Shown here: in pieces, positions 35,915 to 43,929 of the stretch
Layout of the letters: every line of letters begins with the position of its first letter
Position numbering within the stretch: the stretch's first letter is position 1
Assembly: GCF_000327285.1 (NCBI RefSeq)
Contig: NZ_HE998567.1
Span: forward strand, 1,410,967-1,474,966
Length of the DNA stretch: 64,000 nucleotides
Reading direction: 5' to 3'
DNA from: Holdemania massiliensis AP2
Lineage (GTDB): Bacteria > Bacillota_I > Bacilli_A > Erysipelotrichales > Erysipelotrichaceae
Notes under the pieces: generated by a model
What the model was told of the DNA's origin: nothing
Seen by the model: the letters and a program-made list of their open reading frames with translations, nothing else
Databases searched by the model: none
Made by a program: the position numbers and the translations under genes

Positions 35915-36820
35915 TTATTTCAACAACCCCTGATCAACCAGGAACTGACGAGCAACATCATCCAGTTTCTTTTCTTCAATATCTACCTGATAACTCAGAT
36001 CCGTCATCGATTCATTGGTAAAGATATTGTCCAACAGATGCAAGGTCGCTTCCAGATCCGGCGCGATGTCCTTTACACGCTCAAACAAATCATCCTGGAC
36101 CACAATAACACCATTGTATTCCGGGAAGAAATGCTGATCATCTTCCAAAATCTGCAGCTGAACCTTTTTATTTCGGCCGTCTGTAGCATAGGCAACTGTG
36201 ACATCAGCATTGCCGCTTTCCATTGTCGAGTATTTCAAACTCAGGTCAACAGGCCGCGTACTCTTAAAGTTTAACCCGTAGAAAGCAGTAAACGGCTCAA
36301 ATTTCATAGTTCCTTCATCGCCGAAGAATTCATGTTCAGCGCTGAATACCAGCTCCGGCGCAACAGCCGCTAGATCCGTTACCGTTTTTAAGTTGTATTG
36401 TGCCTGGATTTCTTTCGGTACCGCAACCGCATACGTATTATCCAAGCCCAGCTTATTGATCATCACCAAGCCATCCTGTTCTTCAAACAACTGATTAGTA
36501 TAATCAAATAACGTCATTCCGTCCGGCACCTCGGATGGATCCCGGTGTAGCAGAGTCGTCAGAACAGTACCATCATAGCTCATATACACATCATAAACAT
36601 CCTTTTTCAGTTCATTGTAAGCATTGACTGCCGTCATTTCTTCTCCGATGCTCACGGTTAAATCCGTACGGTCTTCAACCAGCATCTTAATCATACGATG
36701 AACCAGCTTTTGTTCTGTCACCCGGCCATCTACAATCTTGATCACATTTTCTTTTTTAGAGCTGCAGCCTGGAATCAGCAGCAGGCAGAGTGTCAGAAGC
36801 AGTGTTAATCCTTTTTTCAT
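35915..36820 (-). CDS. Glycine betaine/carnitine/choline-binding lipoprotein (OpuCC-type)
   Basis: A 301-residue ABC substrate-binding lipoprotein. The signal peptide ends in a lipobox (LLIPGCSSK), so the mature protein is lipid-anchored outside the membrane. The quaternary-amine fold is seen in KIVDGRVTEQKLVHRMIKML, MSYDGTVLTTLL and VTDLAAVAPELVF. It delivers compatible solutes for osmoprotection. Last gene of the operon OpuCA, permease, permease, binding protein, all from one promoter at 39226-39265. Confidence 0.88.
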   Translation of the reverse strand: MKKGLTLLLTLCLLLIPGCSSKKENVIKIVDGRVTEQKLVHRMIKMLVEDRTDLTVSIGEEMTAVNAYNELKKDVYDVYMSYDGTVLTTLLHRDPSEVPDGMTLFDYTNQLFEEQDGLVMINKLGLDNTYAVAVPKEIQAQYNLKTVTDLAAVAPELVFSAEHEFFGDEGTMKFEPFTAFYGLNFKSTRPVDLSLKYSTMESGNADVTVAYATDGRNKKVQLQILEDDQHFFPEYNGVIVVQDDLFERVKDIAPDLEATLHLLDNIFTNESMTDLSYQVDIEEKKLDDVARQFLVDQGLLK

Positions 36821-36842
36821 TTTCTTCCCTTCTTTCTATTTT

Positions 36843-37436
36843 CTATCTTGTTCTTGCATAAAGCCGTTTTTCAATAAATCCCATCAGCGTGTCAAAGAAA
36901 ACTGCCATGACCATCAAGGATCCGGTTCCAAACAGGATTAATTTCATATTCATATTAGCCATACCGCGATAAATTACCGTTCCCAAACCCCCGCCGCCGA
37001 CGAATGTACCAAAGACTGCGGCACTGATCTGATTGATCACAGCGATGCGGATCCCGGTAAAAATAACTGGAAAGGCAATCGGCAGTTCAACATGAATGAG
37101 CTGATACATCTTGCTCATCCCCATCCCTTTGGCCGCTTCCTTGACCGCTGGATCAATCCCAGACAAACCCGTATAGGTATTGCGGACAACCGGAAGCAGG
37201 GAATAGAGGAACAATCCTACAATAACCGTAAGCTTATTGCCGCCCAAGAAAATCATAATGATTCCCAGCAAAGCCAGCGATGGGATGGTCTGCAGCACAT
37301 CTGTGACCTTAAAGATGAAGACTTTAAACGTCTTATTGAAGTAGGCAAAGATTCCAAATGGCAGACCGATCAGCAGGGTCAGGCAGATCGCAGCCACTAC
37401 GACGCTGAGATGTTCAAGAATAACATTTACACTCAT
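36843..37436 (-). CDS. Quaternary-amine ABC transporter permease (OpuCD-type)
   Basis: About 197 residues, five or six membrane helices. The family's permease motif (GMGMSKMYQLIHVELPIAFPVIFTGIRI) contacts the ATPase. ATG at 37436 is chosen because AGGAGGG lies upstream; an in-frame ATG at 37484 is inside the partner gene. Overlaps the other permease gene by 4 bp. The pair of short permeases is the OpuC/YehYW layout. Confidence 0.88.
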   Translation of the reverse strand: MSVNVILEHLSVVVAAICLTLLIGLPFGIFAYFNKTFKVFIFKVTDVLQTIPSLALLGIIMIFLGGNKLTVIVGLFLYSLLPVVRNTYTGLSGIDPAVKEAAKGMGMSKMYQLIHVELPIAFPVIFTGIRIAVINQISAAVFGTFVGGGGLGTVIYRGMANMNMKLILFGTGSLMVMAVFFDTLMGFIEKRLYARTR

Positions 37437-38071
37437 CCGCGCTTCCCTCCTAACCCTCTTGGTGTCAGCATTTTCTGAATCCAATCCACCAACGCTCCCA
37501 ATGTGAGCGCCAGTATTGCTGCAGGAATGGCTCCAGTCAGAATCAGCTGATTGTTATTGGTGCCTACACCACGGTAAATAAAATCGCCAAGGCCGCCCAG
37601 TCCGATCATTGCTGCCAAGACCGCCCAGCTGACTGTATATATTGTGGATAACCGAAGACCCACGAAAATATTCGGCATCGCCAGCGGCAATTCAATTTTA
37701 ATCAGAATCTGCAGGGGCGACATACCACATCCGCGAGCCGCCTCTTTTATCTTTTCATCCACATTCAGAAGGCCGACATACGTATTTTTCAGGATCGGGA
37801 AAACCGCGTAGATTGTCAACGCAATCAAGACCGTGGCAGGAACCATTCCGACATAAAGAAACAGGATGCCTACGAAGACAATACCAGGAATCGTCTGGAA
37901 AACGGACAAAACTGGCAAAATATAACCAGAAATCTTTGGCACCCGGCTTAATAATACGCCAAGTATTACGGCGATCACAAACCCCAGAATTACCGGAACC
38001 AGTACATAATAGAGATGTGTGATAATGGCTTGAATCAAATCCGCACCATATCGATTTGCCCATTCCATCAT
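37433..38071 (-). CDS. Quaternary-amine ABC transporter permease (OpuCB-type)
   Basis: A 212-residue permease with six hydrophobic segments and the ATPase-contact motif GCGMSPLQILIKIELPLAMPNIFVGLRL. Overlaps the upstream ATPase and the downstream permease by 4 bp each, so translation is coupled. Confidence 0.88.
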   Translation of the reverse strand: MMEWANRYGADLIQAIITHLYYVLVPVILGFVIAVILGVLLSRVPKISGYILPVLSVFQTIPGIVFVGILFLYVGMVPATVLIALTIYAVFPILKNTYVGLLNVDEKIKEAARGCGMSPLQILIKIELPLAMPNIFVGLRLSTIYTVSWAVLAAMIGLGGLGDFIYRGVGTNNNQLILTGAIPAAILALTLGALVDWIQKMLTPRGLGGKRG

Positions 38072-39195
38072 CCCTGATCACCCCAAACTACACTTGCCAA
38101 AGCTTTTGACATGCTGGTTTTGGTGATAATGCCTTTCACCACATTCTCATCATCAACCACTAAGACGTAAGGCAGATTAGTTTTGGTCAGCCAGTCGAAA
38201 GCTTTGCGGGCTTCATCTTTTAGATGAACAGTTGGATAATCAGTACGCATGACTTTTCCTACTGATTCACCAGCTACGCCTTCACTTTTCAGCATATCAA
38301 TCGTGACCACGCCTTTAAAGTGATGGGCTTCATCAGTAACAACCAGCGAATCGACTTCACGATGACTCATCATTTCAATACATTCCAAAGTCTTACGATT
38401 TTCCGTCGTCATATAGACTCGCTTTTTCATCAGGCTTTCACAGGTCATGTCTTCACCTTGACTGCGGTATGCTGCGCTGTGTTTGCCCATAAAGTTCCGA
38501 ACAATTTCATTCGCTGGATGCCGAAGCATTTCTTCTGGAGCTGCATCTTGCTGAATTACACCTTTATCCATAAAGATGATTCGATCACCCATCTTGATTG
38601 CTTCATCCATATCGTGAGTGACAAATATAATTGTAATTCCCAGACTTTTTTGAAGCGCTTTTACTTCATCCTGCAGCGTATCACGAGTAATTGGATCTAA
38701 GGCGCCAAAGGGTTCATCCATCAGGATCACCGGAGGCTTTGCAGCTAAAGCACGAAGAACCCCGACTCGCTGCTGTTGTCCGCCACTGAGTTCGTTAGGA
38801 TATTTTTTAGCGTTCTCTTCATAAGGCATGTGTACAAGTTCAAGCAGCTCATGCGTCCGCTGATTCATTTCTTCTTTAGACCATTTTAACAATTTCGGTA
38901 CGACACAAATATTCTCTTCTACTGTCATATTCGGAAACAAACCAATCTGTTGGATAACATAACCAATATTTCGCCGCAGTTTTTCGCCATTTAGCTCATG
39001 AATACTTTTTCCATTAATCAGGATATCTCCCGAATCCGCTTCAATTAAACGATTAATCATTTTGAGTGTCGTTGTCTTTCCACAGCCTGATGGGCCGATT
39101 AAAACAACAAATTCTCCATCATTGACAGTTAGATTTAAATTATTAATGACCGGTACGCCATTATATTGTTTTACAATATTCTTTATTTCAATCAT
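38068..39195 (-). CDS. Quaternary-amine ABC transporter ATPase with CBS domains (OpuCA-type)
   Basis: A 375-residue ATPase. Walker A is GPSGCGKTT, signature LSGGQQQR, Walker B VILMDEPFGALD and switch VTHDMDEA. Two CBS domains fill the C-terminus (about 255-370, with LMKKRVYMTTENRKTL and VVDDENVVKGIITK). In OpuA/OpuC-type ATPases the CBS domains sense ionic strength or c-di-AMP, which fits the regulator next door. First gene of its operon. Confidence 0.92.
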   Translation of the reverse strand: MIEIKNIVKQYNGVPVINNLNLTVNDGEFVVLIGPSGCGKTTTLKMINRLIEADSGDILINGKSIHELNGEKLRRNIGYVIQQIGLFPNMTVEENICVVPKLLKWSKEEMNQRTHELLELVHMPYEENAKKYPNELSGGQQQRVGVLRALAAKPPVILMDEPFGALDPITRDTLQDEVKALQKSLGITIIFVTHDMDEAIKMGDRIIFMDKGVIQQDAAPEEMLRHPANEIVRNFMGKHSAAYRSQGEDMTCESLMKKRVYMTTENRKTLECIEMMSHREVDSLVVTDEAHHFKGVVTIDMLKSEGVAGESVGKVMRTDYPTVHLKDEARKAFDWLTKTNLPYVLVVDDENVVKGIITKTSMSKALASVVWGDQG

Positions 39196-39225
39196 TTTTA
39201 TCCCTCCTCAGTTTAATGCCATCAT

Positions 39226-39265
39226 GTGACAACTCTATAATAACACAAAGTTGTCACTTCTTCAA
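39226..39265 (-). promoter_or_regulatory. opuC promoter with overlapping inverted-repeat operator
   Basis: Minus strand: TTGAAG (39260-39265), 17-bp spacer, TATTAT (39237-39242) in an extended -10 context. A perfect inverted repeat GTGACAACT (39226-39234) and AGTTGTCAC (39249-39257), 14 bp apart, brackets the -10. A protein bound there would block RNA polymerase. The BusR-like gene downstream of it in map order is the natural candidate. Confidence 0.75.
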
Positions 39266-39348
39266 TTCTCATTGAAATCCCTTTCATTCAATTTTCACAA
39301 TTATTTCAGGAAAAGAAAGAAAAAAATCGTTCGAAAATGAACGATTAA

Positions 39349-39972
39349 TTAGCGTTTTGTGTTAAAAAATTGATCTACACGAATGATACAGTCTTCCTGA
39401 CCAATAAAGTAAATAATATCTCCAACATGCAGCCGTGCATATGGACCAGGAGATAAAACTAATTCCTCTTTATGTCGAATTGCGATAACTGTCGCTAAGG
39501 TATTGTGCCAGAAATTAATTTCGGACAGATTTTTTCCAATGTGATTCATATTCTCAGATAATTCGATTTGATAGGGAATGAAGGGATTCAAGGCCTTAAA
39601 TCGCGTAACTGTGTCCAGCAAACTTTCGAGCTGATTTTTTATTTCGTTGTTTCTTAAATTTTGTTCATTCAGTGATTCAATTAACCCTTCTTTCATTGCC
39701 GATATCGTATACTCTTCATCAAATTGTCTGACATACATTACGGCATTTTCTGGAGATTGAATCACAACGCCTATCCCTTGTATGGATTCAACAATTTTCA
39801 TATCACAAAGTACGCAGATGGCACGTCGGGCGGTTTCGCTTGAAACATGATATTGTGAAGCTAACGAAGAACGCGCAAAAATTTTATCCCCAATTTTATA
39901 TTCACCACCCGCAATTTTTGCAGCAATATCCGCTGCAATTTGTTGATAACGTGGTGCATTTTTTGCTTGCAT
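39349..39972 (-). CDS. busR: GntR family regulator with C-terminal RCK_C (TrkA-C) domain, BusR-like
   Basis: About 207 residues. The N-terminal winged helix (YQQIAADIAAKIAGGEYKIGDKIFARSSLASQYHVSSETARRAICVL) is GntR type. A coiled-coil linker follows (about 90-135), then an RCK_C domain (LATVIAIRHKEELVLSPGPYARLHVGDIIYFIGQEDCIIRVDQFF). BusR with this fusion is a c-di-AMP-dependent repressor of osmolyte uptake in lactic bacteria. Here it stands next to an Opu operon with a strong operator-like repeat in its promoter. ATG at 39972 is used (AAAGGAG upstream); GTG at 39981 is the alternative. The symbol rests on domain order and context. Confidence 0.82.
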   Translation of the reverse strand: MQAKNAPRYQQIAADIAAKIAGGEYKIGDKIFARSSLASQYHVSSETARRAICVLCDMKIVESIQGIGVVIQSPENAVMYVRQFDEEYTISAMKEGLIESLNEQNLRNNEIKNQLESLLDTVTRFKALNPFIPYQIELSENMNHIGKNLSEINFWHNTLATVIAIRHKEELVLSPGPYARLHVGDIIYFIGQEDCIIRVDQFFNTKR

Positions 39973-40088
39973 TGGGATCACTCCTTTGTTCTTAGTATAT
40001 CACAGTTTTTTCCGCAATTAAGTTTTCTGTTTACAAATAAGAAACATATCTTCCCTATGATTCTAAGGTTATCCAAAATTTAGCAGTT

Positions 40089-40925
40089 ATCCCAATCCAC
40101 GCACCACTTGCGTGATGCGACTTTTATAGCCCTCCATCTGGAGATCTGAGTAGTGATTTCAATCCACGCACCACTTGCGTGATGCGACTATCATCGTCAT
40201 AAGAGTTTGCCTTAAATTCAAAATTTCAATCCACGCACCACTTGTGTGATGCGACCAGAGTGTAAGAAATATATAAAGGATTTACTATGATTTCAATCCA
40301 CGCACCACTTGCGTGATGCGACAGCCTATTATTATTATACAAACGCCTGAACCAACTATTTCAATCCACGCACCACTTGCGTGATGCGACGATCGCAAAG
40401 ACCTCTGCATTAGATCTGCATGACATTTCAATCCACGCACCACTTGCGTGATGCGACTATCTAGGCGTGTTCGGAAGGTATGTCTTGTTTCATATTTCAA
40501 TCCACGCACCACTTGCGTGATGCGACTATAAGCCAGCAGCTTACCGACCGCAGATCCCTATTTCAATCCACGCACCACTTGCGTGATGCGACGCACCATT
40601 GCGAGAAAATGTGATCGGCTGGTTGTAATTTCAATCCACGCACCACTTGCGTGATGCGACGTGACGTATTATGTATTCATAGAGACAGGAGGTATTTCAA
40701 TCCACGCACCACTTGCGTGATGCGACCATCACTGATCTGTGAAAATGAAGAAGTTGCAAAATTTCAATCCACGCACCACTTGCGTGATGCGACTTTTGCG
40801 GTATTGATAAGCTGCATACTGAATTATTTCAATCCACGCACCACTTGCGTGATGCGACACAAATTTTGTTGTAATCTTTAATCCCTAGTGACATTTCAAT
40901 CCACGCACCACTTGCGTGATGCGAC
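40089..40925 (-). CRISPR. CRISPR array 2 (type I-C, next to cas2)
   Basis: Thirteen 33-bp repeats (12 spacers), transcribed leftwards from the leader at 40926-41074. On the minus strand the repeat starts GTCGCATCACGCAAGTGG and ends TGCGTGGATTGAAAT. Repeat starts (plus strand) are 40089, 40156, 40223, 40290, 40358, 40424, 40494, 40560, 40628, 40694, 40761, 40826 and 40893. The far left repeat has two changes at its outer end and the third has one change in the loop (TGTG), as expected at the old end. Spacers are 33-37 nt. Confidence 0.96.
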
Positions 40926-41074
40926 AGCAAATAAGAAACAAGACTATTGAAATATGATTCTTATTTCCGCTTTACTTTCTGTTCTTTGTAGGCACTTGTT
41001 AAATATTATTCTTTTTCACCCAAATTTCTGGTGCGAACCTCCCAGAGAATTTATGTTCACTTCTGGTTCGCACC
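40926..41074 (-). promoter_or_regulatory. CRISPR leader 2, with boundary inverted repeat
   Basis: The inverted repeat (GGTGCGAACC at 41030-41039, GGTTCGCACC at 41065-41074) is followed by a 104-nt core up to the first repeat. It shares AAGAATCATAT and TTTCTTATT with the other leaders. The region that forms the promoter in arrays 1, 3 and 4 is diverged here, with no good -10. It begins 14 bp after the cas2 stop. Confidence 0.75.
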
Positions 41075-41088
41075 TTATAAACTACCAC

Positions 41089-41379
41089 TTAAATAATCAA
41101 CGGATCATTTACATCAAAACTAGGTCTGGCACCAATATGAATAACCTTATTTTTATATTTGTTTCCAAGAATATAAAATCTTAAACTATCTACTTCCTTA
41201 TCAATCAAGCCCTCCAGTATATGTTGTATTTCAATTAATTTAGCATTATCCACTGAACATTCAAACACAGAATTCTGTACTCTTTGACCATAGTTTACAC
41301 ATTGTTTTGCCACTTTACGCAGTCTTGTTCTTCCTGCTTTTGTCTGTGTATTCACATCATAAGTAATCAACACTAACAT
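41089..41379 (-). CDS. cas2: CRISPR-associated protein Cas2 (type I-C)
   Basis: A 96-residue small ferredoxin-fold protein (VLITYDVNTQTKAG; RLRKVAKQCVNYGQRVQNSVFEC) that scaffolds the Cas1 integrase dimer during spacer capture. The conserved Asp of the first strand is present. ATG at 41379 is chosen (GGAAGTAGG upstream), just after the cas1 stop at 41388; a longer start at 41397 would overlap cas1. Confidence 0.93.
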   Translation of the reverse strand: MLVLITYDVNTQTKAGRTRLRKVAKQCVNYGQRVQNSVFECSVDNAKLIEIQHILEGLIDKEVDSLRFYILGNKYKNKVIHIGARPSFDVNDPLII

Positions 41380-41387
41380 AAATTTGC

Positions 41388-42419
41388 CTACTTCCATAAA
41401 AAAGGTGGATAGGCATCCAAATCACCTCTTAAATAACGTGATAATAATTGAGCTTGAAGATAAGGAACTAGTCCCCAATTTATTTTTTCTAACAAATAAG
41501 GATGAGTTAATTCTTCATTCTTCTTAATTTGCCATGCTTGTATTACTTTCTTTCTACCTTCATCATTCAAATAAACCGTTCCATTTTCATAGTTCATAAA
41601 GTCATCTTTGTCAATTTCTTTACGGTTAATAAGAGATAAGACAAAGCGATCAGCTAAGCAAGCACGAAATTCTTCCATTAAATCTAAAGCTAAGGATACA
41701 CGTCCAGGGCGATCTGTATGAAAAAAACCAATATAACTGTCTAATCCAACACTTTCTAAAGCAGAAGCACAATCATGAGATAATAATGTATAAACAAATG
41801 AAAGCAGAGCATTGACTTTATCTAAAGGAGGTCTACGCGTTCTTATTGTAAAGCTAAATTCTTCTTTTTGCTTTAATATCAATTCATCAAATTCGTTGAA
41901 ATATAATCGTGCAGCAGTTCCTTCTAACCCTCGTAATTCATCATGACTTTGAACCTTCTCAATCGAATTAAGAATCTCACTTAAACGTTGAGAGGTGCTT
42001 TTTATTCTTGCAGAATCAATACGCAAAGGATAATCACGAATTGCTCTTTCAAGAATCCACTTACAATTAAACACTTTAGCTAAAATTATATTTTTAGCAA
42101 TAAGTAAGCTTTGTTGAAGGTTATCAGAGACTTGCACTTGTTTCTTTCTTAGCAAAACGTTTCCTTGACTTTCTCCAATGATCCTGCCCAGAAAATATCC
42201 TGACGGAGATATAAAACTAAGCGCAATATTCTGTTCAATACATTTCCCCATTAACGCCGGGCTGATTCCCAGGTAGTTAAACATCACTATACTGCTTAGA
42301 TTGTGTAACGGAATGCGCTTAATTGGTTTCTGCTGATTTAAAATAACGACGTTTTCACCATCTAAAGAGAGATATACATCTGGTAAAGTTATATATAATG
42401 TATTGCCTATTTTTCTCAT
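41388..42419 (-). CDS. cas1: CRISPR-associated integrase Cas1 (type I-C)
   Basis: A 343-residue Cas1. Metal ligands sit in GLEGTAARLYF (Glu), FFHTDRPGRVSLALDLMEEFR (His and Asp/Glu). It inserts new spacers at the leader end. Overlaps cas4 by 4 bp. Full length, no visible damage. Confidence 0.95.
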   Translation of the reverse strand: MRKIGNTLYITLPDVYLSLDGENVVILNQQKPIKRIPLHNLSSIVMFNYLGISPALMGKCIEQNIALSFISPSGYFLGRIIGESQGNVLLRKKQVQVSDNLQQSLLIAKNIILAKVFNCKWILERAIRDYPLRIDSARIKSTSQRLSEILNSIEKVQSHDELRGLEGTAARLYFNEFDELILKQKEEFSFTIRTRRPPLDKVNALLSFVYTLLSHDCASALESVGLDSYIGFFHTDRPGRVSLALDLMEEFRACLADRFVLSLINRKEIDKDDFMNYENGTVYLNDEGRKKVIQAWQIKKNEELTHPYLLEKINWGLVPYLQAQLLSRYLRGDLDAYPPFLWK

Positions 42420-43078
42420 GCTTCACCCTCATGCAACTTTCTGGAAATATAATCAGAAGCAGATTCAATTGTCAATCCTGGCAGACAAATTTCTTTTAAA
42501 GAACACGACTGGCATTTTTTACTTTTTCTTACTTTAGGAGTCATTCCTTTTGAATAATACTGGTGCATTAAATTAAAGTTTGAACTTACTTGATTACGCA
42601 ATTCCTGTGTGAAACTGACTTCTTCCCTTTTCCTTGTTTCGTTGTAATATAAATATCCTTTATTGATATCACAGACCAGCATTTCTTCCAGGCACATTGC
42701 TTGAGCACAAAGCTGCAAACGATCAGCATCAATAATTTTGCTTCTTCCTTTTTTATACTCTACAGGAATGGGCATGTATTTTCCATCAAAGTGAACAAGT
42801 GGAACTCCATTCGGATTAGAATGAAATTCCACAACATCACAAAAGCCATTGATTCCCAGTCTTTTAGAAGAAATTGGGAGATTCCTTGTAATGATAACTT
42901 TGCCTCTTTTTTCAATCTGAGTTTCGTCGTGCGCTTTTTCATGAACGATTTGACCCAATATTGTTAATGAGTTATCTTCCCAAAGCTGCTCAATATGAAT
43001 CAAAGCCCATTGCCTAGGGCAAAAATCAAAATGCTGGATTCCTGCCAGATGTAAATATTGATCCTCATTATAGTCCAT
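42416..43078 (-). CDS. cas4: CRISPR-associated Cas4 nuclease
   Basis: About 220 residues, RecB-like. Cys in HFDFCPRQWALI and the C-terminal KKCQSCSLKEICLPG bind the Fe-S cluster; VEYKKGRS is the nuclease Lys motif. Cas4 selects PAM-bearing prespacers for Cas1-Cas2. ATG at 43078 overlaps the cas7 end by 11 bp; a TTG lies directly before it. Confidence 0.92.
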   Translation of the reverse strand: MDYNEDQYLHLAGIQHFDFCPRQWALIHIEQLWEDNSLTILGQIVHEKAHDETQIEKRGKVIITRNLPISSKRLGINGFCDVVEFHSNPNGVPLVHFDGKYMPIPVEYKKGRSKIIDADRLQLCAQAMCLEEMLVCDINKGYLYYNETRKREEVSFTQELRNQVSSNFNLMHQYYSKGMTPKVRKSKKCQSCSLKEICLPGLTIESASDYISRKLHEGEA

Positions 43079-43925
43079 CAATAATTTCCGGAGTCAGTCC
43101 CTCTAATTCATTCACAGTAATTTCGTAATCATCAATATCACTACCGATTTCCACACCTGCTTTTTTGCGTACAACTAAGCTGCGATGAACTTTCGCCGAA
43201 GAATACTGTCCAGAAGCACAATTATGCTTCCACCAGATCACTTTTAAAACTTCCATACTTCCCTCTGGACGAGCAGAAGAACAATCATTTTCAAACAAAG
43301 TAATTAAACTTTGTTTGATTTTTTCTGCATCTTCATCGCTGAATCCAGTCTTCTCAGCCAATTGACAATTAATGCTTCCGTAAGTTACATAAATGCCGAA
43401 GTCAACTGTATTCTTTGTCCCCATTGTATCGGATGATTTCTTTTCACCAGTTACACTATTCACACTCTTCGTGATTTGCATCTCATTCACAAAAATTGGA
43501 TCAATACTCATCGCTGGATGAATTGAAACTGGTCCTCTTATACCAATTGAAACTCCATCACCTTTAGCCTGATTAGCACCTTTAAAAGCAAAAACCTGAC
43601 CAAAGGCGCGAACATCGAACCATTCCTTACAAGCAGCAGCTGCAGCTTTGTCTTTATCTTTTTCATTTTTGAAAGCAAGGCAGGCATCAGCTCGATCTTT
43701 TAAACTTCGATAAGAGTCTACATTTTTATCATCACTTTGAACAAAGATCGTTTCACCAAAATCCATTAAGCGATTTCTGATTTTCCGCTTCAGACAAACA
43801 TCACTGATTTCTCCACGACCATCCATTGTTGTACGAGGACGATTCCCATTTAACGGATCGCCATTCGGGTTGGCATGTTTCACTGAAAAAACAACCGCAA
43901 AATCAATCTTACTGGTTAAACTCAT
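43068..43925 (-). CDS. cas7: Cas7 (Csd2), type I-C backbone subunit
   Basis: About 285 residues. FAVVFSVKHANPNGDPL with RPRTTMDGRGEISDVCLKRKIRN is the Csd2 hallmark; many copies coat the crRNA. ATG at 43925 follows GGGAGG by 9 bp; longer starts to 43964 overlap cas8c. Confidence 0.93.
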   Translation of the reverse strand: MSLTSKIDFAVVFSVKHANPNGDPLNGNRPRTTMDGRGEISDVCLKRKIRNRLMDFGETIFVQSDDKNVDSYRSLKDRADACLAFKNEKDKDKAAAAACKEWFDVRAFGQVFAFKGANQAKGDGVSIGIRGPVSIHPAMSIDPIFVNEMQITKSVNSVTGEKKSSDTMGTKNTVDFGIYVTYGSINCQLAEKTGFSDEDAEKIKQSLITLFENDCSSARPEGSMEVLKVIWWKHNCASGQYSSAKVHRSLVVRKKAGVEIGSDIDDYEITVNELEGLTPEIIDGL

Positions 43926-43929
43926 ATTT

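Noticed and set aside
40285..40881. Open frames of 60-80 codons inside array 2
   Set aside because: They are made of translated repeats (for example repeated VRGLK or FNPRTTCV units) with no ribosome sites; array artefacts.
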